Assembly (NCBI GenBank): GCA_028703095.1
Contig: JAQVNO010000009.1
Span: 1-35,169 of the forward strand
Direction: 5' to 3'
Source of the DNA: Bacteroidales bacterium
GTDB taxonomy: Bacteria; Bacteroidota; Bacteroidia; Bacteroidales; WCHB1-69
Length of the DNA: 35,169 bases
The notes under the pieces were generated by a model. The model was not told the DNA's origin and searched no databases. It saw only the letters and a list, made by a program, of their open reading frames with translations. Position 1 is the stretch's first letter. Each line of letters begins with the position of its first letter. This document shows, in pieces, positions 23,240-32,556 of this stretch. Made by a program: the position numbers and the translations under genes.

Positions 23240-24390
23240 TATTTTTGGAGTACAATTTTATAGGAGGAAGAACCTTTTTCCGATTGTATGTAAATATAAT
23301 ATAAACCATTGTTTACCGATGATAAATCAAGTTGAGCAGAAGAGATGTCAACGTTATTTTTTGCATAAACGATACGCCCCATCAAATCGATAACTTGAAT
23401 ATCAACGCTTTCCATTTCGTTTGAAGTCAGGGTAACAATTCCGGTGGTCGGATTTGGGAATAATTTACATTCATGTACCTGAGAGATTTCACGGATACCG
23501 GTTATTCCTGATTGGCCAAGGGGTACCCTGAGAGCCGTTTGAACTTTCCCGAATAAATCATTTTCTCCGTAAAAATCTTCGCTCATATACGCTGTTAAAT
23601 TAAAATGATTTGGATTAGGGGTAACCCATGTGGTAGAATCCGATTCGGTGCCGTATTTAAGCGGAACAACGTAGGTATATTGCTTGGAAATGCTTGTTCC
23701 TTGTGTAGTAGTAGTTATTGAATCGCCAGAAAATCCGTTGATATTGGCTCTAAACATATCCATGTGCACAAAAGAGTCAAAATTCCAAGATGGCGGCACA
23801 TATTGAGGTCCAATGATTGAGTCCTCGGTAATGGCAATTTGAAGATAATTTAAAGGAGTAACGCTGTTTGCAGTATAATAAGCTTTTACATCAATAGTGA
23901 TGGTTCGTGTCCCAGGGTCGTAAGAAGAAGACATGGCTAGATTTACGGGAGATGCTTCGTTTACCAAGGCAGCACATTCCGGTGTTACTTGGTCGTTATC
24001 AGTAGCAATAACAAATGTAGAATTGTAAGGAGCCCCTCTGTCTTTACGGTTTACCATCATATTGAGATAAAAGGGCCAAGTGGGAGAGCAAATGGAATCA
24101 CCGTATTCTGTTTTATAATCCACGTGCAGGGGTCCTGCTTGCGGGCGGGCATCGGGACCGAAGTGATACATTATCATTATTCCTCTCCCTTGGGGATGAG
24201 AATTAATAATGTCGTAACAAAGTTCAGCTTTTTCAACACAAGATCCACAGGCGATGCCGGTTCCTTTTTCTATTATAAAGTTTTTCTTTTGTGGTTCGGT
24301 AGGGACTGTCAGTTCGGATTGTGCTTGCATATTAAAAAAAGATAATAAACAGCAACTTAATAATAAAGGGATAAATTTTTTAAGTTTCAT
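23239..24390 (-). CDS. Omp28-related protein with T9SS sorting domain
   Basis: This 383-residue protein has a signal peptide (MKLKKFIPLLLSCCLLSFFNMQAQ) and a thioredoxin-like Omp28-type start (FIIEKGTGIACGSCVEKAE). The CGSC motif sits where Omp28 relatives carry a CxxC. IIMYHFGPDARPQAGPLHVD-type residues follow, with a beta-sandwich region at about 170-290. The end is a T9SS sorting domain (CKLFPNPTTGIVTLTSNEM to SSYKIVLQK). It is inferred to be exported to the cell surface. Whether the CGSC pair is redox active is unknown. It is the first gene of a two-gene operon with its own promoter element. Confidence 0.85.
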   Translation of the reverse strand: MKLKKFIPLLLSCCLLSFFNMQAQSELTVPTEPQKKNFIIEKGTGIACGSCVEKAELCYDIINSHPQGRGIMIMYHFGPDARPQAGPLHVDYKTEYGDSICSPTWPFYLNMMVNRKDRGAPYNSTFVIATDNDQVTPECAALVNEASPVNLAMSSSYDPGTRTITIDVKAYYTANSVTPLNYLQIAITEDSIIGPQYVPPSWNFDSFVHMDMFRANINGFSGDSITTTTQGTSISKQYTYVVPLKYGTESDSTTWVTPNPNHFNLTAYMSEDFYGENDLFGKVQTALRVPLGQSGITGIREISQVHECKLFPNPTTGIVTLTSNEMESVDIQVIDLMGRIVYAKNNVDISSAQLDLSSVNNGLYYIYIQSEKGSSSYKIVLQK

Positions 24391-24428
24391 TTCAAGTAAA
24401 TTTTATGATCAATGATAAAAAACTATTG

Positions 24429-24436
24429 CAAAAATA
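24429..24436 (-). promoter_or_regulatory. Bacteroidota -7 promoter element for the Omp28-like operon
   Basis: The minus strand reads TATTTTTG, 39 bases upstream of the ATG at 24390. Confidence 0.6.
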
Positions 24437-24490
24437 CACTTTTTTTAATTATTGTATTTTTCAGGAAAATATTTATGTAAAGGTTTAATT

Positions 24491-26386
24491 TTAAAGATAT
24501 TCTGCAATTACATTTACGATGCTGTTCGTATCGATATGGCATTCTTTGTGAAGTTCATCCATATTTCCTTGTTGAATAAATGTATCGGGTACTCCCATTA
24601 TTTTAAGGGTAGAAGTATAGTTGTTTTGTACGATAAATTCTGAAACTGCACTTCCGAGTCCACCGATGACACTTCCATTTTCTATAGTGATGAGGTGTTT
24701 ATATTTTTTACAAATCTCATGCAATAATTCATCATCTATGGGTTTTAAGAATCGTATATTATACAAAGCGATGCGAATATTGCTTTGTTTTTCAACAATT
24801 TGAGCTGCATTTATAACATTGTTACCAATATGACCTATAAACATAACAGCAATTTTTTCACCTTCTTGTATTAGTTGACCTTTGCCAATAGGAATCATTT
24901 CAAAAGGTTTATTTTTCCATCCGTTTTTAATTCCTTTTCCTCGGGGATATCGAATGGCAAAAGGGGCGGGAGTATGAGCGGCTGTGAACATTAAATTTCT
25001 TAATTCCAATTCGTTTAAGGGGGCAGAAATAATGATATTAGGAATACAGCGTAAATAAGCTAAGTCATAAATTCCGTGATGGGTAGCTCCATCTTCTCCA
25101 ACTAATCCGGCTCTGTCAATGCAGAAGATAACGTGTAAATTTTGCAAAGCCACATCATGGATAATTTGATCGTAGCTGCGTTGTAAGAAGGAAGAATAAA
25201 TATTACAAAAAGGGATATATCCGTTTGTGGCCATTCCGGCTGAAAAAGTAACGGCATGTTGTTCGGCTATACCGACATCAAACGTTCTGTCGGGAAATTC
25301 TTTCATCATGATATCCATCGAACAACCACTTGCCATTGCCGGTGTAACCCCAACTATTTTAGCGTTTTCTCTTGCCAACTCACAAATGGTTTTCCCAAAA
25401 ACTATTTGATATTTTTCTACAGTATCAGGACAACTCGGGATTTGAATAATTTCTCCTGTTTCCTTATCAAAAATTCCGGGAGCATGGTAGAGGGTTTGAT
25501 CATTTTCGGCTTGTTTTAATCCTTTTCCTTTGACGGTTATGCAATGTAAGAGTTTGGCACCTTTTATTTTTTTAATATCTTGTAAAAAGCGCACCAAGCT
25601 AATAACATCGTGTCCATCAATGGGACCAAAATAGCGAAATCCCAATGATTCAAATAAATTACTGCCTTTTAGAATACTTCCTTTGATAGCATTTTGCATT
25701 TGTTGTACTGCACTTCGGGTGCGGGTTCGTTGCTTTTTTGACAGGAAATTCCAAATTTTATTTTTAAATTGATTGTATGTTTGTGAGGTACTTAGCCGGA
25801 TTAAATATTTGCTCAAAGCGCCTACATTTTCATCAATAGCCATCCCATTGTCATTGAGTATTACCAGCATATTTGTATTTGTTGAGCCCGCGTGGTTTAA
25901 TCCTTCAAAAGCAACTCCACCTGTTAAAGCACCGTCACCGATAACGGCTACATGATTACGGTTTTCGTTACCATCGAGTTGTGCAGCAACTGCCATTCCC
26001 AATACGGAAGAAATAGAAATGGAAGCATGTCCACTGCCAAAAGCATCGTATTTACTTTCACTCATTTTGGGGAAACCGCTTATGCCTTTGTATTTACGAT
26101 TATTAATGAAATCATCCCTTCGTCCGGTGAGAATCTTATGAGCATAAGCTTGATGACCCACATCCCAAACCAATTTATCGTTAGGAGTATCAAATACATA
26201 ATGAATAGCTACCGTCAATTCGATAGTTCCAAGGCTGGCACCTAAATGTCCGGGATTGTTGGATGTAATATCAATAATATATTTTCGAAGTTCTTCACAT
26301 AAAGATATTAACTCTTCTTCTTTTAATTTTTTTACATCGGAAGGAGAATTAATGTTAGAAAGTAATGTGTAGGTAGAATGAGCCAT
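24491..26386 (-). CDS. dxs: 1-deoxy-D-xylulose-5-phosphate synthase
   Basis: DXS condenses pyruvate and glyceraldehyde 3-phosphate with thiamine diphosphate as cofactor, the first step of the MEP isoprenoid pathway. At 631 residues it has normal length. Motifs in order are NPGHLGASLGTIELTVAIHY, WDVGHQAYAHKILTGR, the ThDP and metal site GDGALTGGVAFEGLNHAG, and RYFGPIDGHD. The C-terminal half carries DVGIAEQHAVTFSAGMA, FCIDRAGLVGEDGATHHG and RYPRGKG. It lies 38 bases after the TlpA-like gene and is probably transcribed from that gene's promoter, as none is visible closer. Confidence 0.96.
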   Translation of the reverse strand: MAHSTYTLLSNINSPSDVKKLKEEELISLCEELRKYIIDITSNNPGHLGASLGTIELTVAIHYVFDTPNDKLVWDVGHQAYAHKILTGRRDDFINNRKYKGISGFPKMSESKYDAFGSGHASISISSVLGMAVAAQLDGNENRNHVAVIGDGALTGGVAFEGLNHAGSTNTNMLVILNDNGMAIDENVGALSKYLIRLSTSQTYNQFKNKIWNFLSKKQRTRTRSAVQQMQNAIKGSILKGSNLFESLGFRYFGPIDGHDVISLVRFLQDIKKIKGAKLLHCITVKGKGLKQAENDQTLYHAPGIFDKETGEIIQIPSCPDTVEKYQIVFGKTICELARENAKIVGVTPAMASGCSMDIMMKEFPDRTFDVGIAEQHAVTFSAGMATNGYIPFCNIYSSFLQRSYDQIIHDVALQNLHVIFCIDRAGLVGEDGATHHGIYDLAYLRCIPNIIISAPLNELELRNLMFTAAHTPAPFAIRYPRGKGIKNGWKNKPFEMIPIGKGQLIQEGEKIAVMFIGHIGNNVINAAQIVEKQSNIRIALYNIRFLKPIDDELLHEICKKYKHLITIENGSVIGGLGSAVSEFIVQNNYTSTLKIMGVPDTFIQQGNMDELHKECHIDTNSIVNVIAEYL

Positions 26387-26424
26387 AGTAAAAAATATAG
26401 AATACCGTTAGAAAAGATATAAAT

Positions 26425-27534
26425 TTATTCTTCTTTTTCAAATATTTCTTTCACTTTAGCAGCCAATGCTTCGCCGCGTAAATCTTTGGCGATAATTTTT
26501 CCCTCCCTATCGATTAATACGGTTGAAGGAATACTGCTGATGCTGTAATCGATTCCGGCTTGACTTTGCCAACGTTTTAAATCACTTACATGTACCCAAG
26601 ATAAATTATCAGAGATAATGGCTGAAATCCAATTTGCTTTGTTTTGATCAAAAGAAACGCCGTAAATTTCAAAACCTTTATCTTTATAGGTTTCGTATAA
26701 TTTCACCATGTTGGGACTTTCTCTTCGACAAGGGCCACACCAAGATGCCCAAAAGTCAATCAAAACAATCTTGCCTCTTAATGAAGATAATGGAATAATA
26801 TTTCCGTTAGTATCAGGTAATGAGATTTCGGGAGCCATAGACCCTATGGCTGTTTTTTTACGAGAAGCTAATTCGTTGTATTTGGCTTTAATAAAGAAAT
26901 GTTCGGGATAAACTTTAATCAAATCCGATAAAACAGTATCATGAATGGAAAAAAATTGATCTTGAGGTAAATTTTCAATTAAAAATGCGGAAGTAAAATT
27001 GTTGGTATTTTTTAAACACAAATCTCTTAATTTAGAAACCCACTCTTTATCCAGTAACTTCAATTCATTTTGAATGTTTGGATCCGGATTAGCTTTATAG
27101 TCTTCCATTAGACTATCTTTTTTAATGCTGGCTTTTAACATGATAGCATAATATTCTTGCAGCAAATCATTTTCCTTTGAACCTTCGGCTTTTGAAAAAA
27201 CTCCTGTTTTCGCATCAATAACCATTTCGATAGGGGTATTGGGAGAAAGAACAATAAGGACATTTTTAGCATTGGGAAATTGTAGGGTATAAAAATTTAT
27301 TTCAACAGGATTATGAGTAAATTCAAAATGCCCTTTTTTATCTACTGTAGTTTTTTCAATGGCTTCTTTAGTTCTCCCCAAAGCATCATATAATCCGATA
27401 CTATCACCGGAATTATAATTAATAACATTGCCTTTTAAGGTAATTTTTTTCTTTTGAGCATGTAAATCAAGGGAAGAAAATCCTACGGAAATGCTTATCA
27501 AAAAAATGCTGATTATTATTTTATGTTGTTTCAT
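26425..27534 (-). CDS. TlpA-family thiol-disulfide oxidoreductase with N-terminal DUF4369
   Basis: This 369-residue exported protein has a signal peptide ending LDLHAQ. A DUF4369-like beta domain follows (about residues 28-125, KKITLKGNVINYNSGDSIGL). A helical linker then leads to a thioredoxin-fold TlpA/AhpC-TSA domain (about 230-369). The redox site is DFWASWCGPCRRESPN, and SSIPSTVLIDREGKI holds the conserved cis-proline region. Proteins of this layout are common in Bacteroidota and probably reduce or shuffle disulfides in the periplasm. The partner is unknown. Confidence 0.92.
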   Translation of the reverse strand: MKQHKIIISIFLISISVGFSSLDLHAQKKKITLKGNVINYNSGDSIGLYDALGRTKEAIEKTTVDKKGHFEFTHNPVEINFYTLQFPNAKNVLIVLSPNTPIEMVIDAKTGVFSKAEGSKENDLLQEYYAIMLKASIKKDSLMEDYKANPDPNIQNELKLLDKEWVSKLRDLCLKNTNNFTSAFLIENLPQDQFFSIHDTVLSDLIKVYPEHFFIKAKYNELASRKKTAIGSMAPEISLPDTNGNIIPLSSLRGKIVLIDFWASWCGPCRRESPNMVKLYETYKDKGFEIYGVSFDQNKANWISAIISDNLSWVHVSDLKRWQSQAGIDYSISSIPSTVLIDREGKIIAKDLRGEALAAKVKEIFEKEE

Positions 27535-27559
27535 TATAATAGAATGATTTTAATTTATG

Positions 27560-27567
27560 CAAAAATA
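27560..27567 (-). promoter_or_regulatory. Bacteroidota -7 promoter element for the TlpA-dxs operon
   Basis: The minus strand reads TATTTTTG, 26 bases upstream of the ATG at 27534. Confidence 0.6.
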
Positions 27568-27728
27568 CAACTTTTTGTGATTATTTTTGATAGTGTTCTT
27601 TATTTTAAATTCACTTAAAAAATAATCGATATTATTATGCAAAGAATGAATGTGTTAAGATGTGAGTAGGAATTGAAATATTTAATGAAATATAATTTCT
27701 GTATTAATTTAAATGTGTATTATAATCA

Positions 27729-29348
27729 TTATTCAAAAATAAATTTACCTTGGCTGATATTTCCTTTTTTATCTTGTAATTTGAAAAAATAAAAAGATTT
27801 GTTCCAATTTTCAGTCTGAAGACAGATTTCCATAGATGAAATATTTTCAATTTTATATATTTGTTGCCCAAGAGAATTAAAAATTGTCAAACTGTAAATT
27901 TCGTTTTCTATTTTAGGGAGTTGAAACGTAATAAAATCTTTAGCAGGATTAGGGAAAACTTTCACAGATGCAGTGTTGGATAATGGTTTTTCATAGATGG
28001 AAGTAAATGGTTTTTTACATAAAGATGATTTACGGTGAATATCTTGTTGGAACATCAGCCATTCGGGACCAGAACCTTTCCCTACTTTGATAAGGTAAGC
28101 TCTTCCGAAATTATTTTCAAAATCAGGATAGGTTGCATATCCACCCACAATAAATATTTCAAGAGTGTCATCCATGTCAAAGTCGGCAATAAGAGCAGCA
28201 TGGTCAATAGCGAATAAATCGTTTCCATAATGAAGGGCTAAATCAACAGTAAATAATTCAGTCCCATTAAATCCGTTCAATGCTATTACTTTACCTCCAT
28301 CAGTGCCAAATACCACATCAAGTAAAAAGTCATTGTTAATATCCGCCAAAGCACAGCCTCTAAATGATTGTTCGGCATTTGGAATAGTGTATTCCCATTT
28401 AAAGAGACCTTTGGAAGTAAGCGCAATGACTTTATTAAAAGAGGTAAATACAACATCACAATCATCATCTCCATCGACATCCGCTATAGATGCCGGAGAG
28501 CCAATATAATAATCAGATGCGTATTTCCATTTAACAGTGCCATTTTCTCCGTTGAGACAATAGAGGGTGTCATTGTAACATCCGATTATTAATTCAGGAA
28601 AAGCATCGTCATCAAGATTAGCAACGGCTGTTCCATGATAAACGACATCGGAAATATAGTATTTCCATATTAAAGATTGATCACTGCAACGGTAAGCATA
28701 GATAGCGTTACTATCTTTATCCACGTTATTCCATGTTGCTACGACAAAATCCAATTGGGTGTCATTATCAAGGTCTACTAAGGTAGGAGCAGTTTGTATC
28801 CATGAATTTAAATCAACGGGGATTTCCCATAAAGGAGTTCCATTAGCCCCATTGATACAAATGACATAGCCACCAAATTCTCCATGGAGAATATCAGAAA
28901 TATCATCTCCATTAATATCTGCAATGCTAGGAGGAGAATCACTTCCACGGGTATCACAATCCCATTTTACTTCGCCGGTAGCACCATTGAAACAAAATGT
29001 TTTGTTGTTACATGAGCTTGGAACAATCACTTCTAAACTATCATCTCCATCTAAATCATAGATAATGGGGGCAACATCATTACACCCCTCAGCGTAGGTT
29101 GAATGAGTATTATATTTCCATAAAAGCGTTCCATTTTCAGTATTGAGAGCATAAACACAGCTATCGTTGCGATAACATCCGAAAATAGCTTCTAATTTTC
29201 CGTCACTGTCAATATCTCCGGCTGCTGATTGACCAAAAGACGCATCTTTAACATCAAACCACCATTTTATACTAGGAGTTTGTGCATTTATGTCACACAT
29301 TAAAAAAAAGGAGACACCAGTAATTACGGATAGCATTATTTTTTTCAT
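27729..29348 (-). CDS. FG-GAP/PQQ-like beta-propeller protein with T9SS sorting domain
   Basis: This 539-residue secreted protein has a signal peptide (MKKIMLSVITGVSFFLMCDINAQ) and a beta-propeller of about seven repeats. Each repeat carries a calcium-loop-like motif, for example DIDSDGKLEAIFG, DLDGDDSLEVIVP, DINGDDISDILHG and DVDGDDDCDVVFT. These alternate with PQQ-type strands such as GENGTVKWKY. A T9SS C-terminal domain closes it (VKVFPNPAKDFITFQLP to GKFIFE). The calcium loops suggest Ca2+ stabilisation outside the cell. Its ligand is unknown. It follows the radical SAM gene by 11 bases, an unusual operon partner for a surface protein. Confidence 0.88.
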   Translation of the reverse strand: MKKIMLSVITGVSFFLMCDINAQTPSIKWWFDVKDASFGQSAAGDIDSDGKLEAIFGCYRNDSCVYALNTENGTLLWKYNTHSTYAEGCNDVAPIIYDLDGDDSLEVIVPSSCNNKTFCFNGATGEVKWDCDTRGSDSPPSIADINGDDISDILHGEFGGYVICINGANGTPLWEIPVDLNSWIQTAPTLVDLDNDTQLDFVVATWNNVDKDSNAIYAYRCSDQSLIWKYYISDVVYHGTAVANLDDDAFPELIIGCYNDTLYCLNGENGTVKWKYASDYYIGSPASIADVDGDDDCDVVFTSFNKVIALTSKGLFKWEYTIPNAEQSFRGCALADINNDFLLDVVFGTDGGKVIALNGFNGTELFTVDLALHYGNDLFAIDHAALIADFDMDDTLEIFIVGGYATYPDFENNFGRAYLIKVGKGSGPEWLMFQQDIHRKSSLCKKPFTSIYEKPLSNTASVKVFPNPAKDFITFQLPKIENEIYSLTIFNSLGQQIYKIENISSMEICLQTENWNKSFYFFKLQDKKGNISQGKFIFE

Positions 29349-29359
29349 GGCTTATTTAT

Positions 29360-31084
29360 TTAAAAAAAACATTGATTCTGTTGTCGTTTCTTTGAAATAT
29401 TGGTTTCGCAAAAAACTTTTTCTTTTGTATAGGGATTAATACCGGAATAAAAAATTACGGAAGATAATGTCATGGGTGTTGGTGTAAAATCTTGTACTTG
29501 TTCTAATTTAAAATGAATCCGTTTCATTTTTATTGAAAGGCGTTGCATATCTGCTAAACTACATGCCGGATGGCTCGAAATAAAATATGGAATTAGTTCT
29601 TGATGTAGGTTATGGTTTGTATTTATGGTATCGAACGTTTGTTTAAATGTTATAAAAGTATTAAAAGAAGGTTTTCGCATCATTTGTAAAACATGCTCTT
29701 CCGTATGTTCAGGGGCTACTTTCAATCTACCTGATACATGATTTCGGATTAATAAAGAAGCATATTCGTTTAAATGGTAAGTTTTCTTTTTTTGAATGTC
29801 TGTGCATTCGAGCATATCGTAACGAATACCGCTACCTATAGTAATTTTTTTAACTTTAGGGATTAAAGTAGCGTTTTTATACAAAGAAATCAGAGGTTGA
29901 TGATTAAAATTCAGATTTTTACAAATCTCAGGAAAGATGCAGGATGGGCGAGTGCACGAAAAACAGGCCTGCATTTTTATCCCTTGCATTTGATACATAT
30001 TGGCAGAAGGACCTCCTAAATCCGTGATATGACCTTTAAAATAAGAGAGGTCGGTAATTTTTTTTATTTCTTTCAAAATTGATTTTTCTGAACGGCTGAC
30101 AATACATTTTCCTTGATGAGCCGAAATAGTACAAAAACTACATCCTCCGAAACATCCACGATGCACATTAACCGAGCAGTTAATCATTTCGAATGCTTTT
30201 ATAGGGCCTCTTTTTGCGTAAGTAGGGTGAGGAAAACGTGTAAAAGGCAGTTCGTAAATGGCATCTAATTCAGCAGTAGTCATACTAGGTGCGGGTGGAT
30301 TTACAATTAGGGATTGATTGCCGACTTCTTGCATTAATCGTTGAGCCTGAATTTTATTTGATTCTATTTCAATAATTTTAAAATTTTCTGCAAACTTTTG
30401 TTTCGATTGTAAACATTCTTCGTGAGAATATAAAAGAAGTCCTTCTTCTTTCTTATTAACGGATAAATAAGCGATTTGTGGAATGTTTTTAAAATCGTGA
30501 ATGCTTGGATTGCTTTTATTTTTAAATACATTTACAATATCCAAAATGGGTTTTTCGCCCATGCCATAGACCAAAATATCTGCTTGGCTGTCTATTAAAA
30601 TGGAAGGGAACAATGTATCGGACCAATAGTCATAGTGGGTAAAACGCCGTAAAGAAGCTTCAATACCGCCTAGAATAATAAAAGAATCAGGATATAAATT
30701 TCTAATAATTTTGCTATAAACTTTTACTGCATAATCTGGGCGAAAACCGGCAATATCGCCGGCAGTATATGCGTCGTTGGAACGTAAACGCTTGAGAGCG
30801 GTGTAGTGGTTGACCATCGAATCCATAGCTCCGGATGTAATGCCGAAAAATAAACGTGGTTTCCCCAATTTTTTAAAATCGCGTAAATCGTCACGCCAAT
30901 TGGGTTGAGGTAAGATGGCAATACGTAACCCTTGTTTTTCGATTAATCTGCCAATGATAGCATGTCCAAAAGAAGGATGATCTACGTAAGCGTCTCCACT
31001 TACAATAATGATATCAACTTCATCCCATCCACGAATTTGCAATTCTTTCTTATTGATGGGTAGCCATGCTTTTAAATCGGTCAT
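29360..31084 (-). CDS. YgiQ-family radical SAM protein
   Basis: This 574-residue protein has an N-terminal B12-binding-like region (about residues 1-170, GDAYVDHPSFGHAIIGRLIE). The radical SAM core follows, with the [4Fe-4S] motif HRGCFGGCSFCTISAHQGK (CxxxCxxC) and DLGGPSANMYQMQG after it. The CSCTRPSCIFPEIC-type cysteine cluster and RLKVAPEHTEEHVLQMM are also family features. The C-terminal tail, rich in charged residues, is shorter than in E. coli YgiQ. The reaction is not established. It starts three bases after yqeY and is cytoplasmic. Confidence 0.92.
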   Translation of the reverse strand: MTDLKAWLPINKKELQIRGWDEVDIIIVSGDAYVDHPSFGHAIIGRLIEKQGLRIAILPQPNWRDDLRDFKKLGKPRLFFGITSGAMDSMVNHYTALKRLRSNDAYTAGDIAGFRPDYAVKVYSKIIRNLYPDSFIILGGIEASLRRFTHYDYWSDTLFPSILIDSQADILVYGMGEKPILDIVNVFKNKSNPSIHDFKNIPQIAYLSVNKKEEGLLLYSHEECLQSKQKFAENFKIIEIESNKIQAQRLMQEVGNQSLIVNPPAPSMTTAELDAIYELPFTRFPHPTYAKRGPIKAFEMINCSVNVHRGCFGGCSFCTISAHQGKCIVSRSEKSILKEIKKITDLSYFKGHITDLGGPSANMYQMQGIKMQACFSCTRPSCIFPEICKNLNFNHQPLISLYKNATLIPKVKKITIGSGIRYDMLECTDIQKKKTYHLNEYASLLIRNHVSGRLKVAPEHTEEHVLQMMRKPSFNTFITFKQTFDTINTNHNLHQELIPYFISSHPACSLADMQRLSIKMKRIHFKLEQVQDFTPTPMTLSSVIFYSGINPYTKEKVFCETNISKKRQQNQCFF

Positions 31085-31087
31085 AGG

Positions 31088-31534
31088 CTATTGCAATAAT
31101 TGTTTAACAATGTCGGAAATAAGTTTATTTTCCGCTTTCCCGGCCAAAGTTTTAGAAGCAATGCCCATAATTTTCCCCATTCCTTTTATATCGTTTACGT
31201 TTTCTTGTTGAATAATTTGTTGAATAATTTGTTTTACTTCTTCTTCGGATAATTGAGCCGGTAAATAGGCAGAAATAATTTTATACTGAAACATTTCTTC
31301 TTCGTATAAATCGGTTCGATGTTGACTTTTATACGTATCGGCAGCTTCTTTCCGTTGTTTAATAAGACGTTGCAACAATTTAATTTCGCTGTCTTCCGTA
31401 ATTTCGCTTGCGTTTTTATTTGTTTTAAGTAATAACAATTCCGCTTTAATGGCACGCAATGCATTTAATTTTTCTTTTTCTTTCGACAACATAGCTGCTT
31501 TGATGTCGTCGTTTATTTTTTGTTCTAAATTCAT
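31088..31534 (-). CDS. yqeY: GatB/YqeY domain protein
   Basis: This 148-residue helical protein matches YqeY, which resembles the tail domain of the GatB amidotransferase subunit that contacts tRNA. It starts LEQKINDDIKAAMLSKEKEK, contains LLQRLIKQRKEAADTYK and AYLPAQLSEEEVKQII, and ends MGKIMGIASKTLAGKAENKL. A role in tRNA handling is inferred from the domain only. It is the first gene of the yqeY-ygiQ-FG-GAP operon. Confidence 0.93.
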   Translation of the reverse strand: MNLEQKINDDIKAAMLSKEKEKLNALRAIKAELLLLKTNKNASEITEDSEIKLLQRLIKQRKEAADTYKSQHRTDLYEEEMFQYKIISAYLPAQLSEEEVKQIIQQIIQQENVNDIKGMGKIMGIASKTLAGKAENKLISDIVKQLLQ

Positions 31535-31557
31535 GATAGTTAAATTTAAATAGATTG

Positions 31558-31565
31558 CAAATGTA
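31558..31565 (-). promoter_or_regulatory. Bacteroidota -7 promoter element for the yqeY operon
   Basis: The minus strand reads TACATTTG, matching TAnnTTTG, 24 bases upstream of the ATG at 31534. Confidence 0.55.
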
Positions 31566-31710
31566 CATAAAATTGACTAATTACACACAGACGGATAAAA
31601 ATATTTCAAAAATTTATAGAGGAAAAATACATTTTTTTGATTTAAAAATAAGCGATTCTACGAAATATTATATTTTAAAAAAGGAATATAAAACGTAAGT
31701 AAAAAAGTTA

Positions 31711-31718
31711 TATCTTTG
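31711..31718 (+). promoter_or_regulatory. Bacteroidota -7 promoter element for tRNA-Cys
   Basis: TATCTTTG matches TAnnTTTG and ends 11 bases before the first tRNA base, so transcription would start only a few bases before the mature 5' end. Confidence 0.65.
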
Positions 31719-31729
31719 CATTTCCAAAC

Positions 31730-31801
31730 GGTTCCGTGGCCGAGTGGCTTAGGCATCGGTCTGCAAAACCGAGTACAGCGGTTCGAATCCGCTCGGAACC
31801 T
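31730..31801 (+). tRNA. tRNA-Cys (anticodon GCA)
   Basis: A full cloverleaf is visible. The acceptor arms GGTTCCG and CGGAACC pair over seven bases. The anticodon stem TCGGT/ACCGA encloses the loop CTGCAAA, giving anticodon GCA. The T arm reads GCGGTTCGAATCCGC. Base 73 is T, the main identity base for cysteinyl-tRNA synthetase. No CCA is encoded. The ORF-track entry 31736-31954 is an accidental reading through this gene. Confidence 0.96.
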
Positions 31802-31811
31802 CTTAAAAAAC

Positions 31812-31841
31812 AAAGGAATGAAATGAAAGTTTTATTCCTTT
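31812..31841 (+). terminator. Hairpin terminator after tRNA-Cys
   Basis: AAAGGAATGAAA and TTTTATTCCTTT form a 12-bp stem with one G-U pair and a TGAAAG loop, 10 bases after the tRNA. The stem ends in TTT followed by ATAAATTT, so the T-tract is weak. Confidence 0.55.
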
Positions 31842-31991
31842 ATAAATTTATACGGAAAGCAAAGAATTATACAAATTATACAAAGCGTAAATTAAAAATG
31901 TCAACAATCATACTTTTTTATCATTATTATCGTTTTAAAACGTATTGTATGTAAACGGTCATAATGAATACAAATTTTTATTAAAAAAATA

Positions 31992-31999
31992 TACTTTCG
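31992..31999 (+). promoter_or_regulatory. -7 promoter-like element for the OmpH-like gene
   Basis: TACTTTCG differs from TAnnTTTG at one base and lies 27 bases before the ATG at 32026. Confidence 0.45.
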
Positions 32000-32025
32000 C
32001 AAATTAAAAATAATATTTATATAAT

Positions 32026-32544
32026 ATGAAAAGAATTTCAATTTTAACAGCTGTTATTGCCTGTTTTTTAATGTTTAACAATTCAGTTTTTGCACAATCA
32101 AAAGTAAAGCTTGCTCATTTAAATTCAGCGGATTTAATGCAAGTAATGCCGGGAAGGGATACAGCTCAAAAGATAATAGAAGATTATGCCGCTTCATTAG
32201 AAGATGAATTAAAAACAATGTATACTGAATATCAATCAAAAGCGACAAAATTTCAGGAAACACAAGCCACCATGTCACAAATTGTTCAACAAAGTAAATT
32301 AAAAGAACTTCAAGACCTTGAAAATAGAATTAAATTGTTCGATGAGCAAGCACAAGAAGACTTACAATTAAAACAAGAAGAACTTTTAAAACCTCTCATA
32401 GACAAAGCAAAAGCTGCAATAGCAGAAGTAGCCAAAGAGAATGGATATACCTATGTTTTTGACTCAAGTGTTGGTGTTTTGTTATATTTTGAAAACAGTG
32501 ATGATATTATCGAATTGGTAAAGAAAAAACTGAATATAAAATAA
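32026..32544 (+). CDS. OmpH/Skp-family periplasmic chaperone
   Basis: Skp/OmpH proteins hold unfolded outer membrane proteins in the periplasm as trimers with coiled-coil arms. This 172-residue protein has a signal peptide (MKRISILTAVIACFLMFNNSVFAQ) and a beta strand start (KVKLAHLNSADLMQVMPGRD). A long charged coiled coil spans about residues 55-125 (SKLKELQDLENRIKLFDEQA). The core returns at EVAKENGYTYVFDSSVGVLL. The MbnP-like gene follows after 12 bases. Confidence 0.92.
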   Translation: MKRISILTAVIACFLMFNNSVFAQSKVKLAHLNSADLMQVMPGRDTAQKIIEDYAASLEDELKTMYTEYQSKATKFQETQATMSQIVQQSKLKELQDLENRIKLFDEQAQEDLQLKQEELLKPLIDKAKAAIAEVAKENGYTYVFDSSVGVLLYFENSDDIIELVKKKLNIK

Positions 32545-32556
32545 AACATTAAAATA

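Noticed and set aside
31736-31954. 72-residue ORF
   Set aside because: It starts inside the tRNA-Cys gene and continues through its terminator hairpin.
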